Part shown: in pieces, positions 1 to 12,442 of the stretch
Position numbering within the stretch: position 1 is the stretch's first letter
How the letters are laid out: each line of letters begins with the position of its first letter
Origin: Tanypteryx hageni
Taxonomy: Eukaryota > Arthropoda > Insecta > Odonata > Petaluridae
Assembly: GCA_028673005.1 (NCBI GenBank)
Contig: CM054112.1
Location: 190,313,144 to 190,377,143, forward strand
Length of the DNA: 64,000 nucleotides
Reading direction: 5' to 3'
Notes under the pieces: generated by a model
What the model was told of the DNA's origin: nothing
Databases searched by the model: none
What the model saw: the letters and a program-made list of their open reading frames with translations, nothing else
Made by a program: the position numbers and the translations under genes

Positions 1-130
1 AGTCTTTGTGATAGAAGGATTCGAAAAGGATGAGAGGAGAGGCCAGGATATAAGCCAACTCGTATCGATGAGGGAATTCAGCGGCAGGAAATAAATACAG
101 GGCGGAACTGCCCGCTGCCCGAGGACGCCT

Positions 131-226
131 TTGCGATATTTTTATGCAATATTCTTTCAATGAGAGTAATGCAATTCATTGCGATATTTTTACGGGATAT
201 TCTTTCGATGAGAATAATGCATTTCT
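131..226. repeat. 48-bp tandem duplication
   Basis: Two adjacent 48-bp units (131-178 and 179-226) both begin TTGCGATATTTTTA and share most of their length, including TATTCTTTC and ATGAGA. They differ at a handful of positions. No gene overlaps it convincingly. Confidence 0.75.
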
Positions 227-696
227 TCCAGCATTTGTCGGAGGTAATTTTTTTATATTTACTGCGCCTCTAACGGCATACTGCCGTTTCCCGTTCCTGC
301 GGAAAATGTATCATCACACGTTGGTGATTTTTCCTCGTGGACTGTTTTCGTCATCCGTGGGAAGTCGTTCGGTCTTTCCGCGGGGGAGGAAAATGGCCAT
401 TACTAATGACTCCTTACCCTCGCGATAAAAAAACCCTCCAATGAGGTCACTGCACGGTTCGGAGATTTTTTTCTCTCGATTCACGAAACGAACTATATAT
501 ATATAAACAAATGCGCTCGCCTAATCGACTTCGGTCTACGTAAATAAAACGTGTTCTCTGAAGGAACGAGAGAGGAATATCGCAGGGTCGAAAAACTGAC
601 ACCGACTTGAATCGAAATCGGGACTCCAAATTTAAACTACGTGTCACTTCTCCTCCAGCGGAGCGTGAGTAATAGGGTTTTTTTTCCTGGCGAGAG

Positions 697-885
697 TGGA
701 GAGAGAGCGGAAGGAGACGGGATGCGGCGAATGTAAACGAGGAAGAGAGAGATAGGAGACGGAAGGGAAACGGGGAAGAGGAATACGAGACGTATAGAGG
801 GAAGGAAGTGGGAGAAGAGGGGCTTTGGAACGAGAAGTAAATATGGTTGGATGAGAGAGAGGAAGGGAAAGGGTTAAGAGAGGGA
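697..885. repeat. Purine-rich low-complexity tract
   Basis: The plus strand is dominated by GA, GGAAG and GAGAGA runs with few pyrimidines. Such tracts keep both strands open in several frames, which explains the spurious reading frames here. Confidence 0.6.
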
Positions 886-1572
886 ATGCGCGAAGTGCTC
901 GTTCCCTTAGTGTCGCTCGACCTAATTTCGCCGTTCGTTTTTTTTCCTTTTTGCACCATCAACAACTTCGGGTTTAGTTTCGTACCGTGTGCGAGTCGAA
1001 GCTCTCGATTTTACAGGTGGCGCTACAAGGAGGGGTCATTTGTGAAAAATCAGGTGCTCGATCCAGGAGAGCGTGCTTTAAAACGCCTCGAGTGCGGTGG
1101 TCCGCAATAAGGTCACTAGCGCCCTAAACGTCATGCAAAGCAGGAATAAAAAAAACTTAATTGGTTATATTTGTTACGGTGATGCGGGAGTTTTAGTTTT
1201 TATTTTGGTGGTGTAAGCAATGCTTTAAATTTTGACCCCTTAAATGTGCAAATTCGTTCCAATTAAAGTAATTAAGCAAATACCTGATACGTATGTGTTT
1301 TAATTTTATATTTATGTATCGGTAAATCAAATTCAAAATATTACTTTTGCAATCTGACGATATCAAATATCGCTATTCGAATGACCCATACATGACTTTA
1401 ATATGTATTTAAATAAAAATAAGCTGTCTTGAATCGCCATGGCTTTAATTATAATACATGCAAGATTTCTCACACTGGAAAATATTTTTCATTCCAGTTA
1501 TCAAAGAAAATCCAATAATAAACGTTTTACTTCTTCATTTGACGCTTAACTAAATTTTAGCACTCCATATAC

Positions 1573-1847
1573 CAGGGGTCGGCAACCTATGGCACGCGTG
1601 GCAAAAGGTGGCACGCGAAGAGCTTTTACATGGCACGATATTTTACAGAAGAATTACAAAAATATGTATATTCTATTTTTATCCGTATTGTAGTTATACC
1701 GCATTATATTCAGGATGTTTTATTATATAAGAAACACTTTTCGTAAGGATTTCGGATCAAATTTTAGGTTGGCGCGCGCGGAGTGTCACAAATTATAAAT
1801 ATTGCAAAAGAGTGGCACCTGACAAAAAAAAACATTGCCGACCCCTG
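1573..1847. mobile_element. hAT-type MITE with near-perfect 8-bp TSD
   Basis: The 275-bp element begins CAGGGGTCGGCAAC and ends TTGCCGACCCCTG, which are inverted copies of one another. It is flanked by CCATATAC (1565-1572) and CCATATAT (1848-1855), a 7-of-8 match of the length expected for hAT insertions. It has no coding capacity. CAGGGGTCGGCAA termini are typical of non-autonomous hAT elements in animals. Confidence 0.85.
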
Positions 1848-2439
1848 CCATATATTTATAAAATCAACTTTATTATGTATTTTCATTCAATTTAAAATAC
1901 CGATATTATAGATCGATTAAAATTAATGCGTTTCATTTATTTATTCCGCTAATTAGAGAATGCATATGTCGACGCCCAGAGACCTGAAGTTAATTTGTCT
2001 TTACAAATAGAACCTGAATCACATCCTTGCTTTTTAATCAACCATTTATCAAAGAGGCAATAAATCGATATTCGCACTACCTCCCTTCGAGTAGCTGTTG
2101 CTCGATGACGCGCTGGGGGTCGACGCCCTAAATTAGGCGAATTAATCGCCACCGTAATTTTTCATTCGAGGAAATCCGACATTTCGACGTAGGAATCCGA
2201 TTGTCCAAGGCATCGGTAATCGCATATCGAAAATCTAAATTCGAAACTTTTTTTTATTTTTAATTCCGCTATTTTAAATCAACGAAGCCGCTATTTCGAA
2301 GGGATTTTCAATCGACGCGGAATAAAAGAATAAAATTCGCGCCCGCCACGTTCCCCGTCCCCTCTGGTTTTGCGACGGAAAATAGAGAACCGCGTGCAGT
2401 TGTTTTCGATACCCGGAGAACTGCGACGACGATTGGAGG

Positions 2440-2580
2440 GACGCTGGGTAAAGCGATGGGAGGAGGAGGGAGCAGGGGAGAGGAGGGGGTGGGTGGAAGA
2501 GGAAAAGCGGGAGGAGGGAGGGAAATCAGAGGGAGAGGGCTACGGAAGAGGAGAGGAAGGAAGAATGGGGGCGTCGTTGT
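2440..2580. repeat. G-run purine tract
   Basis: The plus strand is rich in GGGAGGAGG- and GGGGGTGGGTGG-like runs, with several closely spaced groups of three or more G. It has G-quadruplex potential. No protein is recognisable. Confidence 0.5.
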
Positions 2581-3057
2581 TTTGAAGGGGTAAAAGGCTT
2601 TTGCGTAGCAGAGTAACGGTGTGCGTACTGTGAGGCATAACCCTGCGTCTCCTACATCCAACGCGTACCTATCCGTTTCTCTCCTACTTCGCCGTACTTT
2701 TCTCCCTCGTTCTCTTTCGTTTCATCCCTTTTTTATCGATATCTCCTCTTTTCCCCAGTACCTTACTAATCGCCCTTTCCTCATCAAATCTATTCCTTCC
2801 GATCGTTTGCGTTTTCTCGGTCGCAGTTTCAAACTCACTTTCACATATTTCCCGGTTATTTTTCATTTTCATCTAATCTTTTCATCTATTTTGTATAATT
2901 TCCCCTACGCGTTCCTTCCTTTTTCCGTGTCGACTACTCCAATGAATATCTTCCTCGTACTCTGCCCCTTTCTCTCTGGTTCCCTTCTTTTCTCTACCAT
3001 TCATCCACCCGCTCTCCCTCCCCTCTCTCCCCTTCATTCCCCTTCCGCCATTTCGCT

Positions 3058-3108
3058 CGCTCCCCTCTCCTTACCTCTCCCCTCTCCTTACCGCTCCCCT
3101 CTCCTCAC
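3058..3108. repeat. Three 17-bp pyrimidine repeats
   Basis: Three consecutive 17-bp units (3058-3074, 3075-3091, 3092-3108) each carry TCCCCTCTCCT and differ at a few positions. They sit inside a longer pyrimidine-rich tract of about 2985-3125. Confidence 0.7.
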
Positions 3109-5476
3109 CCCGTCACCCTTCCTTGTTCATCGAAACGCGTTCTCATTTTCCTCGTTCCCTAACTGCAGGTATGCGTTATTTTTCCTCGGATCTGGCAACA
3201 ACGCAGCAACGTTTTGCAAGTGCACAACCTAAAAAACTTTTCTCTTGTATTTTCGTCTTCACTGACCAACCACCAGATTAGTTAATTTATGAGGCCAAGA
3301 AAAACATCCGAAATGTTACCTCCTTTTTTAACGTGACGAAACTCGAACCAGAAATATGATGATTCATTCGAAATAATGGCCTTGGGAGCTTTTACAGGAA
3401 CGCATATGGTTTTCTTTGAATAATGATGCTGTGGTATAGTGTATAAAACCATAAAGTTGTTCGATTAATCCTTTTTTATTTTAAGAGTTATATGGCAATG
3501 TCTCTGAAACCAACATTTTTATGACGCCGTTTTACAGAATCCTAATCGACAAAAATTGAGAAACTGTCGAAAATTAGAAATTGTGAGAAACATCATTTTC
3601 TAATAAACAATTTATGTACTGCCTTCACCAGAAAAGCAGTTGAGTTGAAAACGTCGCCAAACAAAAATATTTTGCGAGCATTAATTAGTTTAAACTCTAT
3701 CGAACAGTCGTTTCTTCATTGTGGAACTTAATATTTTGCAATTCAAAATTTAATAGGTTCAAGATCCCTTTAATTGACTTTATTTACGTACTTTCAAAAT
3801 TATTGCTATTTAATAACTGGCCTTTCATCGATACATTTTGTTTACAAGCTCGGTGGCTAATAATGTTTCCTTTTGCAGACTTTGCTTTTGAAATATATTT
3901 TTACGAATTCTGATCTGAATGGAGATGAAGTGTTTTATGGAAATATTCAATAAATCTACGTTAAGAAGAATGAATTTAAGGAAACATATCGTAAGCTCAA
4001 ACTTGAACAAAAAATATCAACACGATGCTCAGCTGAAATATTTCAAGACTATAAGGAATTTTAAAAAGGAGTATATTTCGATGATTTGTACGTATATCCT
4101 GGGAATTCTCTCTTCCAACCGTAACCATAATGTCCTCTCGGTCTTCAAGATGAACATTGGCGGTTTCTAATAGATCCCAAACACCACAATTAAAGCCTTT
4201 GGCTGCGCTTATAATAGACCTGTATCCAATTATGACATCAAAAGTTTTTTATAGACTACGGATCTATTTGCCAATCCCCTTTTCTATAATCACAGAAGTT
4301 GTTAAAATGTCATCCGCTTCAGCTCACCCGCCGTTGGCCTTATCTCCGATCTGATCAACCAACTCCGGCGTAATGACACATCGATAGCTGATCCGTTCAA
4401 TTGCCTCGATAAATACAAGCACGCAAATACTTCAGTGAGCACAGCTCGGAGTGCTTAACCTTCTCATTAACTCAGAAAAATGACGAAAAGCAATGCAGCC
4501 TCCGCATCCTCCAATTTATTCGACCAATAAACAGGACACGGTGAAAAAAGTTACAGAAACTAAACGTAACGTTCTTAAGTTGTGGCCGGCATGAGCGCCC
4601 ACAGGGTGGGTTAAGGGGAGCAGTTGCCCCACCTCCCACACTCCCCCTTGAACGTATTGCTAAAATATATAAAAATGTATCATTCGCAGTATTATAAAAT
4701 AAGAATGAGAAAAATATATATTATTGAGGTTGAATAGTTTAAGTAAGAGGCGAAAGGTCGGATACAGTCGTATCACCGTACAAGCTCCAACTCGGCTTTA
4801 GATTTGGAGAAGTTTCTGCGAAGTCTTGTGATGGCCATAATTAATTCGTCGAATGGATGATTTCAAAAGATTCTGTTAAAATAATCTGTCTTTTCTCCTC
4901 AATAATTCGGTGAAATCGATGAATAAAAGGCCCATTTGTACCATCATACCTTCCATCGGACGAAAAAACATGCTAACATAAGAGGAAGAGCTAAATTTAA
5001 AAAAGATAAATGGCTTTCACGTAATTCAGTATGAACCGTGATTACTTCATCAACAAATCATAAACGAAACAGTCTCGGTCACAGAATTTTCCGATAGCGG
5101 AAATGAAGCACGTGTTGAATCTCTCCGAATAGTTCCCTTTGAGTGTGGTCGCTAATTAGTTCCCACTTGGAATGTCTCCCTCGTCCGTTCCATCTCTCCG
5201 CTCCCTCCTCTCAATAAGACCACTCTCTCCCTTTCTTCCTCCCTCTCTCTCTCCTCAGGGAACTCTCTGCAACGAAAACTATTTCCCAACATCCCGTCCC
5301 GATCAACTTCCGGGGGATCTAACTTCCATTTCTTTCTTTATATTATTTTTTTGTACGCTTCAAATGTTTCGAAGTTCAAATTTCATTTACCAATTACCAT
5401 TTTCTCTGCATTGCCAAATCAATGACGGAATTTCTTTCTTAATTTTGTTAGATAGGACTAGGTTCAACGTTAAGAG

Positions 5477-5739
5477 CAGTGGCGGGGTTAGGCCCTCTGG
5501 GGATCTTAACGCTAAACAATTGGGGGCCCTGCAATCTAAACATTTACTAAAACCTCTCCTATGTGACCATTTTTAACGATTGTTTTTCTATGGAACCATA
5601 AAGAGGCTTAGCTGTTTTTATTTTTAAATTGAGATATTTAATATTTCGGAGATTATATAAACGAACTTTTTTCCGGGGGTCCTTAATTCATGGGGCCCCT
5701 GGCGCACGCCAGGTGCGAGCCTCCCTAAATCTGCCACTG
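5477..5739. mobile_element. hAT-type MITE with perfect 8-bp TSD
   Basis: The 263-bp element starts CAGTGGCGGGGTTAGG and ends CCTAAATCTGCCACTG, imperfect inverted repeats. It is bounded by identical 8-bp direct repeats GTTAAGAG at 5469-5476 and 5740-5747. There is no coding capacity. The CAGTGGC terminus and 8-bp duplication assign it to the hAT superfamily. The perfect duplication suggests a relatively recent insertion. Confidence 0.9.
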
Positions 5740-7174
5740 GTTAAGAGTCACCTCAAACACCGGAGAAAGGATACGGTTTTTAAAAATCAATAGGCAAGTA
5801 AGTTTTATGCGATTAGTTCAATTCACAAATTATTTCCAAATGAGACTATTTTGAATAATATTTGCAGAAAATAAAATAATGTCAAGGTTTTTACCCTTTC
5901 TGGAAACCAGACTAGGGTTTTCAAAACTCGGATATATCCGACTGAATTTGAAAATGGCATTGAAATGATGCCAAGGTTCTTCTATTTCTAAATCAGAACA
6001 ATTCATTGCCGTATCTGTTCGTATTTTCATGCAAAGTTACCGAGATAATGGACGACCAAATATCACACACCGTGGATATTTTGAGTAACCAGACCTTCGT
6101 AATTTCTGGATCGGTGTCAAGTGATCTTTGGCTCCCCTCAAATTTATTTATAAAATAAAAACTTCTAAAATGATATTTAGGTACTTCATATTTTTTGTAA
6201 ATCCGGTTTTAAAGTATATATCTGTGTTACATGTAAATAGTTTGCGTTCTAACTGCTGTTCGTCTTAAGAGACAGAGCTCAAAAAAATCCTATCTGAGAG
6301 AGTCCTCCAGGAGTCGCTTCGTAGGCTAGGCCATGCGTGTAACTATTGATCTACCGTATGTTCCACATGTTTTTTTTCTTCTGAAACTGACCATTTTTTT
6401 CAAATGTTTCCAAGTATGGCAGAACAAAAATTATTCTCATTTGAGTGGAAATCGACTCGATTTAGCAAAACAGATTGATTCCATCCGCCTAATTACTCTA
6501 ATTTTTCATAAAATTTGACTTAGAGTAATCATCAAAATATGAGTAACTCCGTAATGAGTTAGTTACGTGCTGCTCCATCAAACATCGCAAAGGAGACTAG
6601 GAAACGGAAGGGAGAGAGAAGAGTGAAGTCAGTCAAACGATCCGTAACACAACAAACTTTCTTCCGGAAACATGGTTGTCTTCCTACCAACTCCCCCCAC
6701 ATATTCTTCCTCCCCCTCCCTCCCACCTCCTCCCTCTCTCCCCTTCCCCCCTTAACTCTCACTCAGCAGATTACGATACCCCGAACCAAACCGATGCGAT
6801 TAATTATACATACCTAATTATCTCCTTAATTCACTCAAACTGCCTTTCTGAGAAAAGAAAACAACCAAATGTTGAAACTGCTCGAAATAATTCGCGCTTT
6901 CTAGTTATTTCTAATTGACGATTGATATTTTTAACGATCCGTTAAAGATATAATTATCGAGCTCACCTTATGGCTGAAATCGAACTGGAAAATTACTTTT
7001 CTCCATAAGCCATAACGAGACTGAAAAAACCCAGATGCGCAATTCTGATACAAAGCATCCCTCATCAATGCTACATATTCACCAATAGTAAATTCTAAAT
7101 ATCAGCGAATAGTTTCACGAATATAGCAAGATCTTTAATCTAGGGTTTCCAGTGGGTTTCAGTGTTATATCTCA

Positions 7175-7201
7175 GTGTCCCAAAAGAAATTTTTGGGACA
7201 C
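7175..7201. repeat. Perfect 11-bp-stem hairpin
   Basis: GTGTCCCAAAA (7175-7185) is followed by a 5-nt loop and its exact reverse complement (7191-7201). It could be a collapsed end-to-end remnant of a transposon terminal repeat. No longer element is visible around it. Confidence 0.6.
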
Positions 7202-8200
7202 CGTACTTCTTTAAACATCCGTACTGTTTGATCTGATCTCATTGCGTATCAGTATTATCTCGGTAATTTACATAAATTGTGACCATAAAACGTTTATTGC
7301 CATTATTTTCATCCTCAGTTTTGTAATAATAACGTATACCTATTTTTGGAATTTGTAAAATTATTTGCTACACTTCGAACAAAACTATAATAAAATACTC
7401 AAATTTTGTTTACTGAGCATTTAGTACACGATAAAAAGACAAAAAACGTGCCGATTTTACTTCCTCAGAACACATCTCTTGGTTTTGCTTTCTTGGAATC
7501 TGGTCGCCATTTTTCAATAAGATCTCTGCGTATCATCTTAGTTGGACTCCAAGAAACGAGTCTGTCAAATTTTAAACGCCGTCGTGTCAAATAAATCCAC
7601 AGATGTCAGCCTAATGAGTCAGCGGGTGTAACGAACTTCCGACCTCTTCTTCTCCCTTGGAATATATTCGCGGTCACTCTCCCTACCTCTGTCTTTGCTC
7701 CCTGAGGACATTTGCCTTTTTTCCTCCCTCTTATTTCTTCCTTTTACCTTGTCTCGCTTCCCTTTTCTCGCTCCCATTCTTGTCTCCGGGCCAAATCCTA
7801 AATGAATCTCCGAACCTAACCTTACCCCAATCCAATTTTAGAATATCTATCGGATATAAATATATATAATTATACGCGTCAACTCCCTATCTATATTTCG
7901 CTCGAATTCATTTTCTCGTGATTTATTTTGCGGACGGATCGACGCCGTTGCGACCCTCGTCGCCCTAAATTATTTTTGATTCGGTGCCATTCTTTTTAAT
8001 TGCGAAGAATCTTCTTCTCGATTTTGTTGTCGCGGTCGTTCGCTGGGCGTTCGTCGTTCCATTTGTTTTTTTTTATTCAATTGCGACTTCCTTATCACCG
8101 TAGGTTTTCGTCGCAGACGCTTCCCTTTTCCGCTTCTATTATTGTCCACTAGATTCTCTTCTCCCCATTTCTCGTACTGCGTTTTGGCCCTCCTTCCTTC

Positions 8201-8248
8201 CTCCCCTCTTCCCTTTTTTCCTCCCTCCCCTCTTCCCTTTTTTCCTCC
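8201..8248. repeat. 24-bp pyrimidine tandem repeat, two copies
   Basis: Two identical 24-bp units (8201-8224 and 8225-8248) with core CTCTTCCCTTTTTT lie in a longer pyrimidine-rich stretch. Confidence 0.75.
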
Positions 8249-9344
8249 CTCCCTCGTCCGTCTGTCTCGCTTTCAACGCATTTCGGAGGAATTCCCCTTC
8301 CACAGAAAGAGCAAATATCATCCTAAATTCGTAATTCCAGTTCAAACCTAAAGAGCGGAAAGCCGATTAGGAGTTAAAAAGAAATATATCGGGATAGTTT
8401 ATTTTTAAATCCCACATCTCCCCTCCGCGACTTAATTTTCGCTTTGCACGATTTTTTCTCCCTTAAAATGTATCTTTTAGAATGTTTTGTTCGTTTTATA
8501 AAGAGTATTCTCTGAACTGCGAAGGCTACACATTTCGTCCCTAGTTTGACCACTTCTTACTATGGCATCTGTCGACCATCTACTACACTATATATCGCAT
8601 GTCACTATGAACCCTTTGCCTAAGGCACGAAAGTGGCAATGGGGGAGATATTTTCCCAATTTAATCTTGGTAAAATTTCTCCACAAACATAGATAAAGAG
8701 CTTAAAATTTAAAAGCCCATCGAAGTTAATTCAAGTCCGTCGAAGAACCAAAAATAAAATGAATAAGGATATTTTAAGTATTATGAACTCCTTAGATTAT
8801 TTGCCCGAGTAACTTATAAAAGTACACACGAACAATTAATTCACCAATTACATCCATAAGAATAATACGCTTATATTATACACCAATGGCTGTGATTTAG
8901 ATTTTTAAAGAAAGTGCATGATATAATCTAAACACATTTCAAAATCGCGTTGTAGGACACATTTTCAATCTAAACTTTATAAATTTAATTTCATGCAAAA
9001 AGAAAGGTTACAATTATACGAGATTTATTATCTTTCGAAACATTTTCCCTTTTAAGTCACAGCATAACATTAACATATGGTCTAGGATTTATCACAACGA
9101 CAGGTTTGTTTGCATATGCGTCGCTGTATATTATCATAAACTAAGAAAACCGATTTAGCGCGCCGACACCAAGCTTAGGAACCCAGATCGGAAGGAAAGA
9201 AGAGAAAAATTCTCCTATTTACGGCTCCACGAAAGCGCCGAACAAAACGCGCCATTTTGCAAATCGAAGAATCCCTTATTCCGAGAAATCGAGGATAAAT
9301 AAGCAACCCTTTTTGCGCGCACCCTACTTGCCACATCTTCCTAC

Positions 9345-9530
9345 CTCTCCTCTAAACATCTTCCTCCCCTTACACAACACCCAGACTTCCTATCCCCGCC
9401 TCACACCTCGCGTCCCTCCCCTTCTTCCTCCCCCTCTTCCCTTCCGCCTCCCTCCTCCTCCTGGCCCTCTCATTCTCCTCCCTTCCCCGCTCCTCCCCCT
9501 CCCTCTCTCGACTCCCTCCGCGCAGTCAGC
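9345..9530. repeat. Pyrimidine-rich promoter-proximal tract
   Basis: CT/CCTCC-dominated sequence ends about 45 bp upstream of the TATA box at 9577, followed by a short (TCAC)n run at about 9544-9562. It may be part of the upstream promoter, but low-complexity tracts of this kind recur through the window. Confidence 0.45.
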
Positions 9531-9576
9531 TGATCGACCCCCTCTCACTCACTCACTCACTCGCTCAGGGACGTCG

Positions 9577-9584
9577 TATATAAA
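9577..9584 (+). promoter_or_regulatory. TATA box, probable promoter of the LRRC20-like gene
   Basis: TATATAAA sits just after CTCACTCACTCACTCGCTCAGG. Transcription would be expected to start near 9607. A CACGTG E-box lies at 9616-9621, just downstream. The next gene evidence on this strand is the coding start at 12223, so I assign the promoter to that gene by position. Transcript data would be needed to confirm it. Confidence 0.4.
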
Positions 9585-9606
9585 CAAAACACTGGAGCGT
9601 GCTCGA

Positions 9607-9941
9607 GCAGAAATTCACGTGTTGTGAGAGACGGAAGAGGTGGTGGTGGCGCTTCTAGTCAGGAGAGAGGCCGTCGTAAGAGGAAGGAGGCCCTTTTCGC
9701 TCCCTCGATATTAAAACCTTGCTTTTCAGAAACTCGTCGTTTGAAAAGGAGTGCAGATCGTTTTGGAAAACAGTGAACTTTTCTTTAAAAAGGACTCTGC
9801 AGCCACGTCGAGTTTTTCGAAGTAGGAAATCGGAGGGGAGATAAAAAAATAAATAAAACGAGTGGGGAACTTCGCCTCTTCGTCCACTCCTGCCTTCGAG
9901 AGTGCCTTTGTTGACTTCCTTCATATCTCTCAGCGACTGAA
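9607..9941 (+). other. Candidate non-coding first exon of the LRRC20-like gene
   Basis: This interval runs from the expected start site to a strong donor, GAA|GTAAGT, at 9941/9942. A matching acceptor TTCATCTTAG|ATCAG lies at 12145/12146, 77 bp before the start codon. The proposed 5'UTR intron is therefore about 2.2 kb. This is inferred from splice-site quality and the TATA box only. The first exon could end at another donor. Confidence 0.3.
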
Positions 9942-12222
9942 GTAAGTGCAACATTCCCGTGGTGATGTTATTTTAAGAATCCTGCGTGGTGTGCCCTCTC
10001 TTAACGCTTTTATCGTAAAAAAAGGTGGAAAATCGCATGATTAAACGTTCCATCGTAAGAGTGGAGGACTTGACATGGAAAGTATGTAAACCCAGAAGGC
10101 GGAAAAAATTACGTCGTATTATATCGAGGATGGAAAACGCGTACGAGGGGAAAGTTCCGTGTTTTTGTTTTCCTTCCGTCGCCATCGAAGGGACGGAAAT
10201 TTTTACCGTCGGGATAAAATATTCGTCTCTCGGTTTTTTCCCTCGTATGTTGAGTGTGTTGCTGCGGGTGTTTTCTTGTTGGGGTAGGATCGAGGGGAGG
10301 CAAGGTACCTCGATACAGAGAGCGGGATTGAGAGATACGGCGCAATAGATGCTCCCTCTGCTGCTCCTGCTATGAAAGGACGAATGGAAAAGCGAGCTTC
10401 TTTATACTACATATCGAGCGGCTAACGAGGATGGGCGTCTTTGGGAGAGAGAGAGATTGTAAGGCGTGGCCGAAGCTTCTATAGTGAATCGCGATTAGCG
10501 TTCTTATGCGTTCGGCAGAGGAGGTGGGGGGATGAAATCGCCAGGGGAATCTTAATGCGAACATGCAAATCGATGTAGAGGGGAGTTCTTAATTTTCTTT
10601 ATCGTCGAGACCATTTGTATAGGGTGTACTGATTGTCGCGGTACCGTTTGGACGACCGAAGCGGCGTTAAAAAGAGTGTGAAGTCCTAACGGTTTTTTAC
10701 ACAATCGCGACGCGATCTTTTAGAACGAAAAGGGGACTTTTTGGAGAGTTGACACGGAAAACAGCTGGTCGATCGTTTCGGATTTTCTCGCCGGAAAAAG
10801 AAAGGAAAAATTAGAGAAAGCAGATCTATCATAATGCCGTGGACCAGTTTTTTTATTTTCCCTTCGATTTATGGTCCCCCAAAACTTTCTATTTCTTTAC
10901 AACAGTGTTCTGGGCGATTGTAGCAAAATCTCAGGGACAATTAAAGTCGCTTATTTCTGGTTTAAATTAAGAGAGCATGTGTACCGTTACTATTGAACTA
11001 CTTAAAACGCGTGCCGTAGCAGTAAGCAATATACTTTTCTGATTATTTAATCGCTAAATCAGTAGATTAATGTTCACTTCGATGAAACAGACCAAGAGCG
11101 ATTCCGACGGTAGTTTAAAAGTAGTTTTAACGGCTGAAGTTAAAAATTTAGATTAACCACGTTTGTTGTCAACTGATACTTTAATTTTAAATATATTCTA
11201 TACTTAAAATAACATCATCTTTCATAAATCCTGCGAAAGATATACTTGTGAAGTTGACATAGAATCTGCTTGTAAATCCAAATTAAAATACCGTCATACG
11301 GGTGCTTTATTATCACACCAAAAGCTTCTTTCTCCCCCAATAAAGGCAGTTAATAACTTTTGGAACGAGACAGAATTGTATTAAAGCAGTTTAGATCAAA
11401 TTAGTTTATTGCGTTATCCTCAAGCTATGAATAACGTATGTTATGATAATTTTACGAAATAATTATTATTCTCGGCGTTTTCTTTATCGCGTGTAATATC
11501 AAGGGATCTCTGCTTTTAGTATTTGGTTCTATGCCCTTCGACCTACCTCAACACCGATCGTTGCGGCGAGAACTTCAAAATTCACCCGAGTCAGTATAAG
11601 GAGTTTACGTCATAACCAATGGAACGTATTTTTTGGGAGAAACCCGCTTTCTCCTGCATTAAAAAGATCAGCAATTACGGTACATCCTAAAAAATTACAT
11701 GCCACAAAAACAATTTTAAATAACAAATGGAAATATATTTATTCAATAAATATCATGAATGCTATGACAAATATTTTCACAAAAAATAGCATCGGAATGG
11801 AAATATTTCAATCACGTAATATTTAACAAAGTAATCTCCTTCGAATGGAATATTTTTAACCTTGTAAACAGGAAACCTGTTGTTCCGGAATCAAAACTTG
11901 TATCTGTAGGTCTTAATCGGTATTTCCGGAAAGGATAAAAGGAACGAGTAGCTATCGTCGTTAGAAAATTATCAATTGATTATAAAGCGAAAGTATAAAA
12001 AGACCCAATGAAAAACAAAACAAAACCATTAAGGCGGAACCGTAAGGGCATCGTAAAGAATTTATTGGTGGATACTTTAATTTTGATTTATAACCTTTCG
12101 GCTTTAAAAAATACCCTTTACGCTTTCACGACGCTTTCATCTTAGATCAGCTTTGTTTTTCGAAGGTAAAATTTGCGGATCTTCCGCTTGGCCTTTGAAG
12201 AAGGAGAAGAAAAACCGCAGAC

Positions 12223-12442
12223 ATGCGTCCGCAGTTTGGTGCAGACTTGACCAACCACCAGCAGGGAGGAGGCGGTGGAGGTAATGGCAGCGGAGGTGGA
12301 CAAGACAACGATGAGGGTAACAACGGCAATGCCCCCAGCCCCCAAATCGCCCCGGCCGTATTGATGTGCTCCCGCACCGCGGGCAAGGCCATCATAAGAG
12401 TCGTGGGAAGATGCAACGAGGCGCAGGAAAATTTCAACCTTG
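12223..12442 (+). CDS. LRRC20: LRRC20-like coding exon 1 (start)
   Basis: It encodes residues 1-73. Residues 15-26 are nearly all glycine with Asn and Ser, followed by an acidic/Asn stretch and APSPQIAP, which looks disordered. Residues 53-70 begin the conserved lead-in to the LRRs. The donor is CCTTG|GTGAGA, leaving one base (G) for the next exon (phase 1). The exon probably extends upstream to 12146 as 5'UTR. Confidence 0.85.

Larger units (their letters stand above)
1..9560. other. Intergenic region upstream of the LRRC20-like gene
   Basis: No coding exon can be supported here. The open frames are short, lack recognisable domains, and mostly sit in purine- or pyrimidine-biased tracts. The region holds a 48-bp tandem duplication, two MITEs with target-site duplications, several low-complexity tracts and one short perfect hairpin, all listed separately. 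The remainder is AT-rich sequence in which I see nothing specific. Confidence 0.6.

Noticed and set aside
4593..4650. GGGTGGGTTAAGGGGAGCAG region as a MITE end
   Set aside because: Resembles common MITE termini but has no partner end or duplication.
10025..10348. 107-codon frame downstream of the TATA box
   Set aside because: It lies in the proposed 5'UTR intron, lacks a recognisable domain, and an opposite-strand frame overlaps it.
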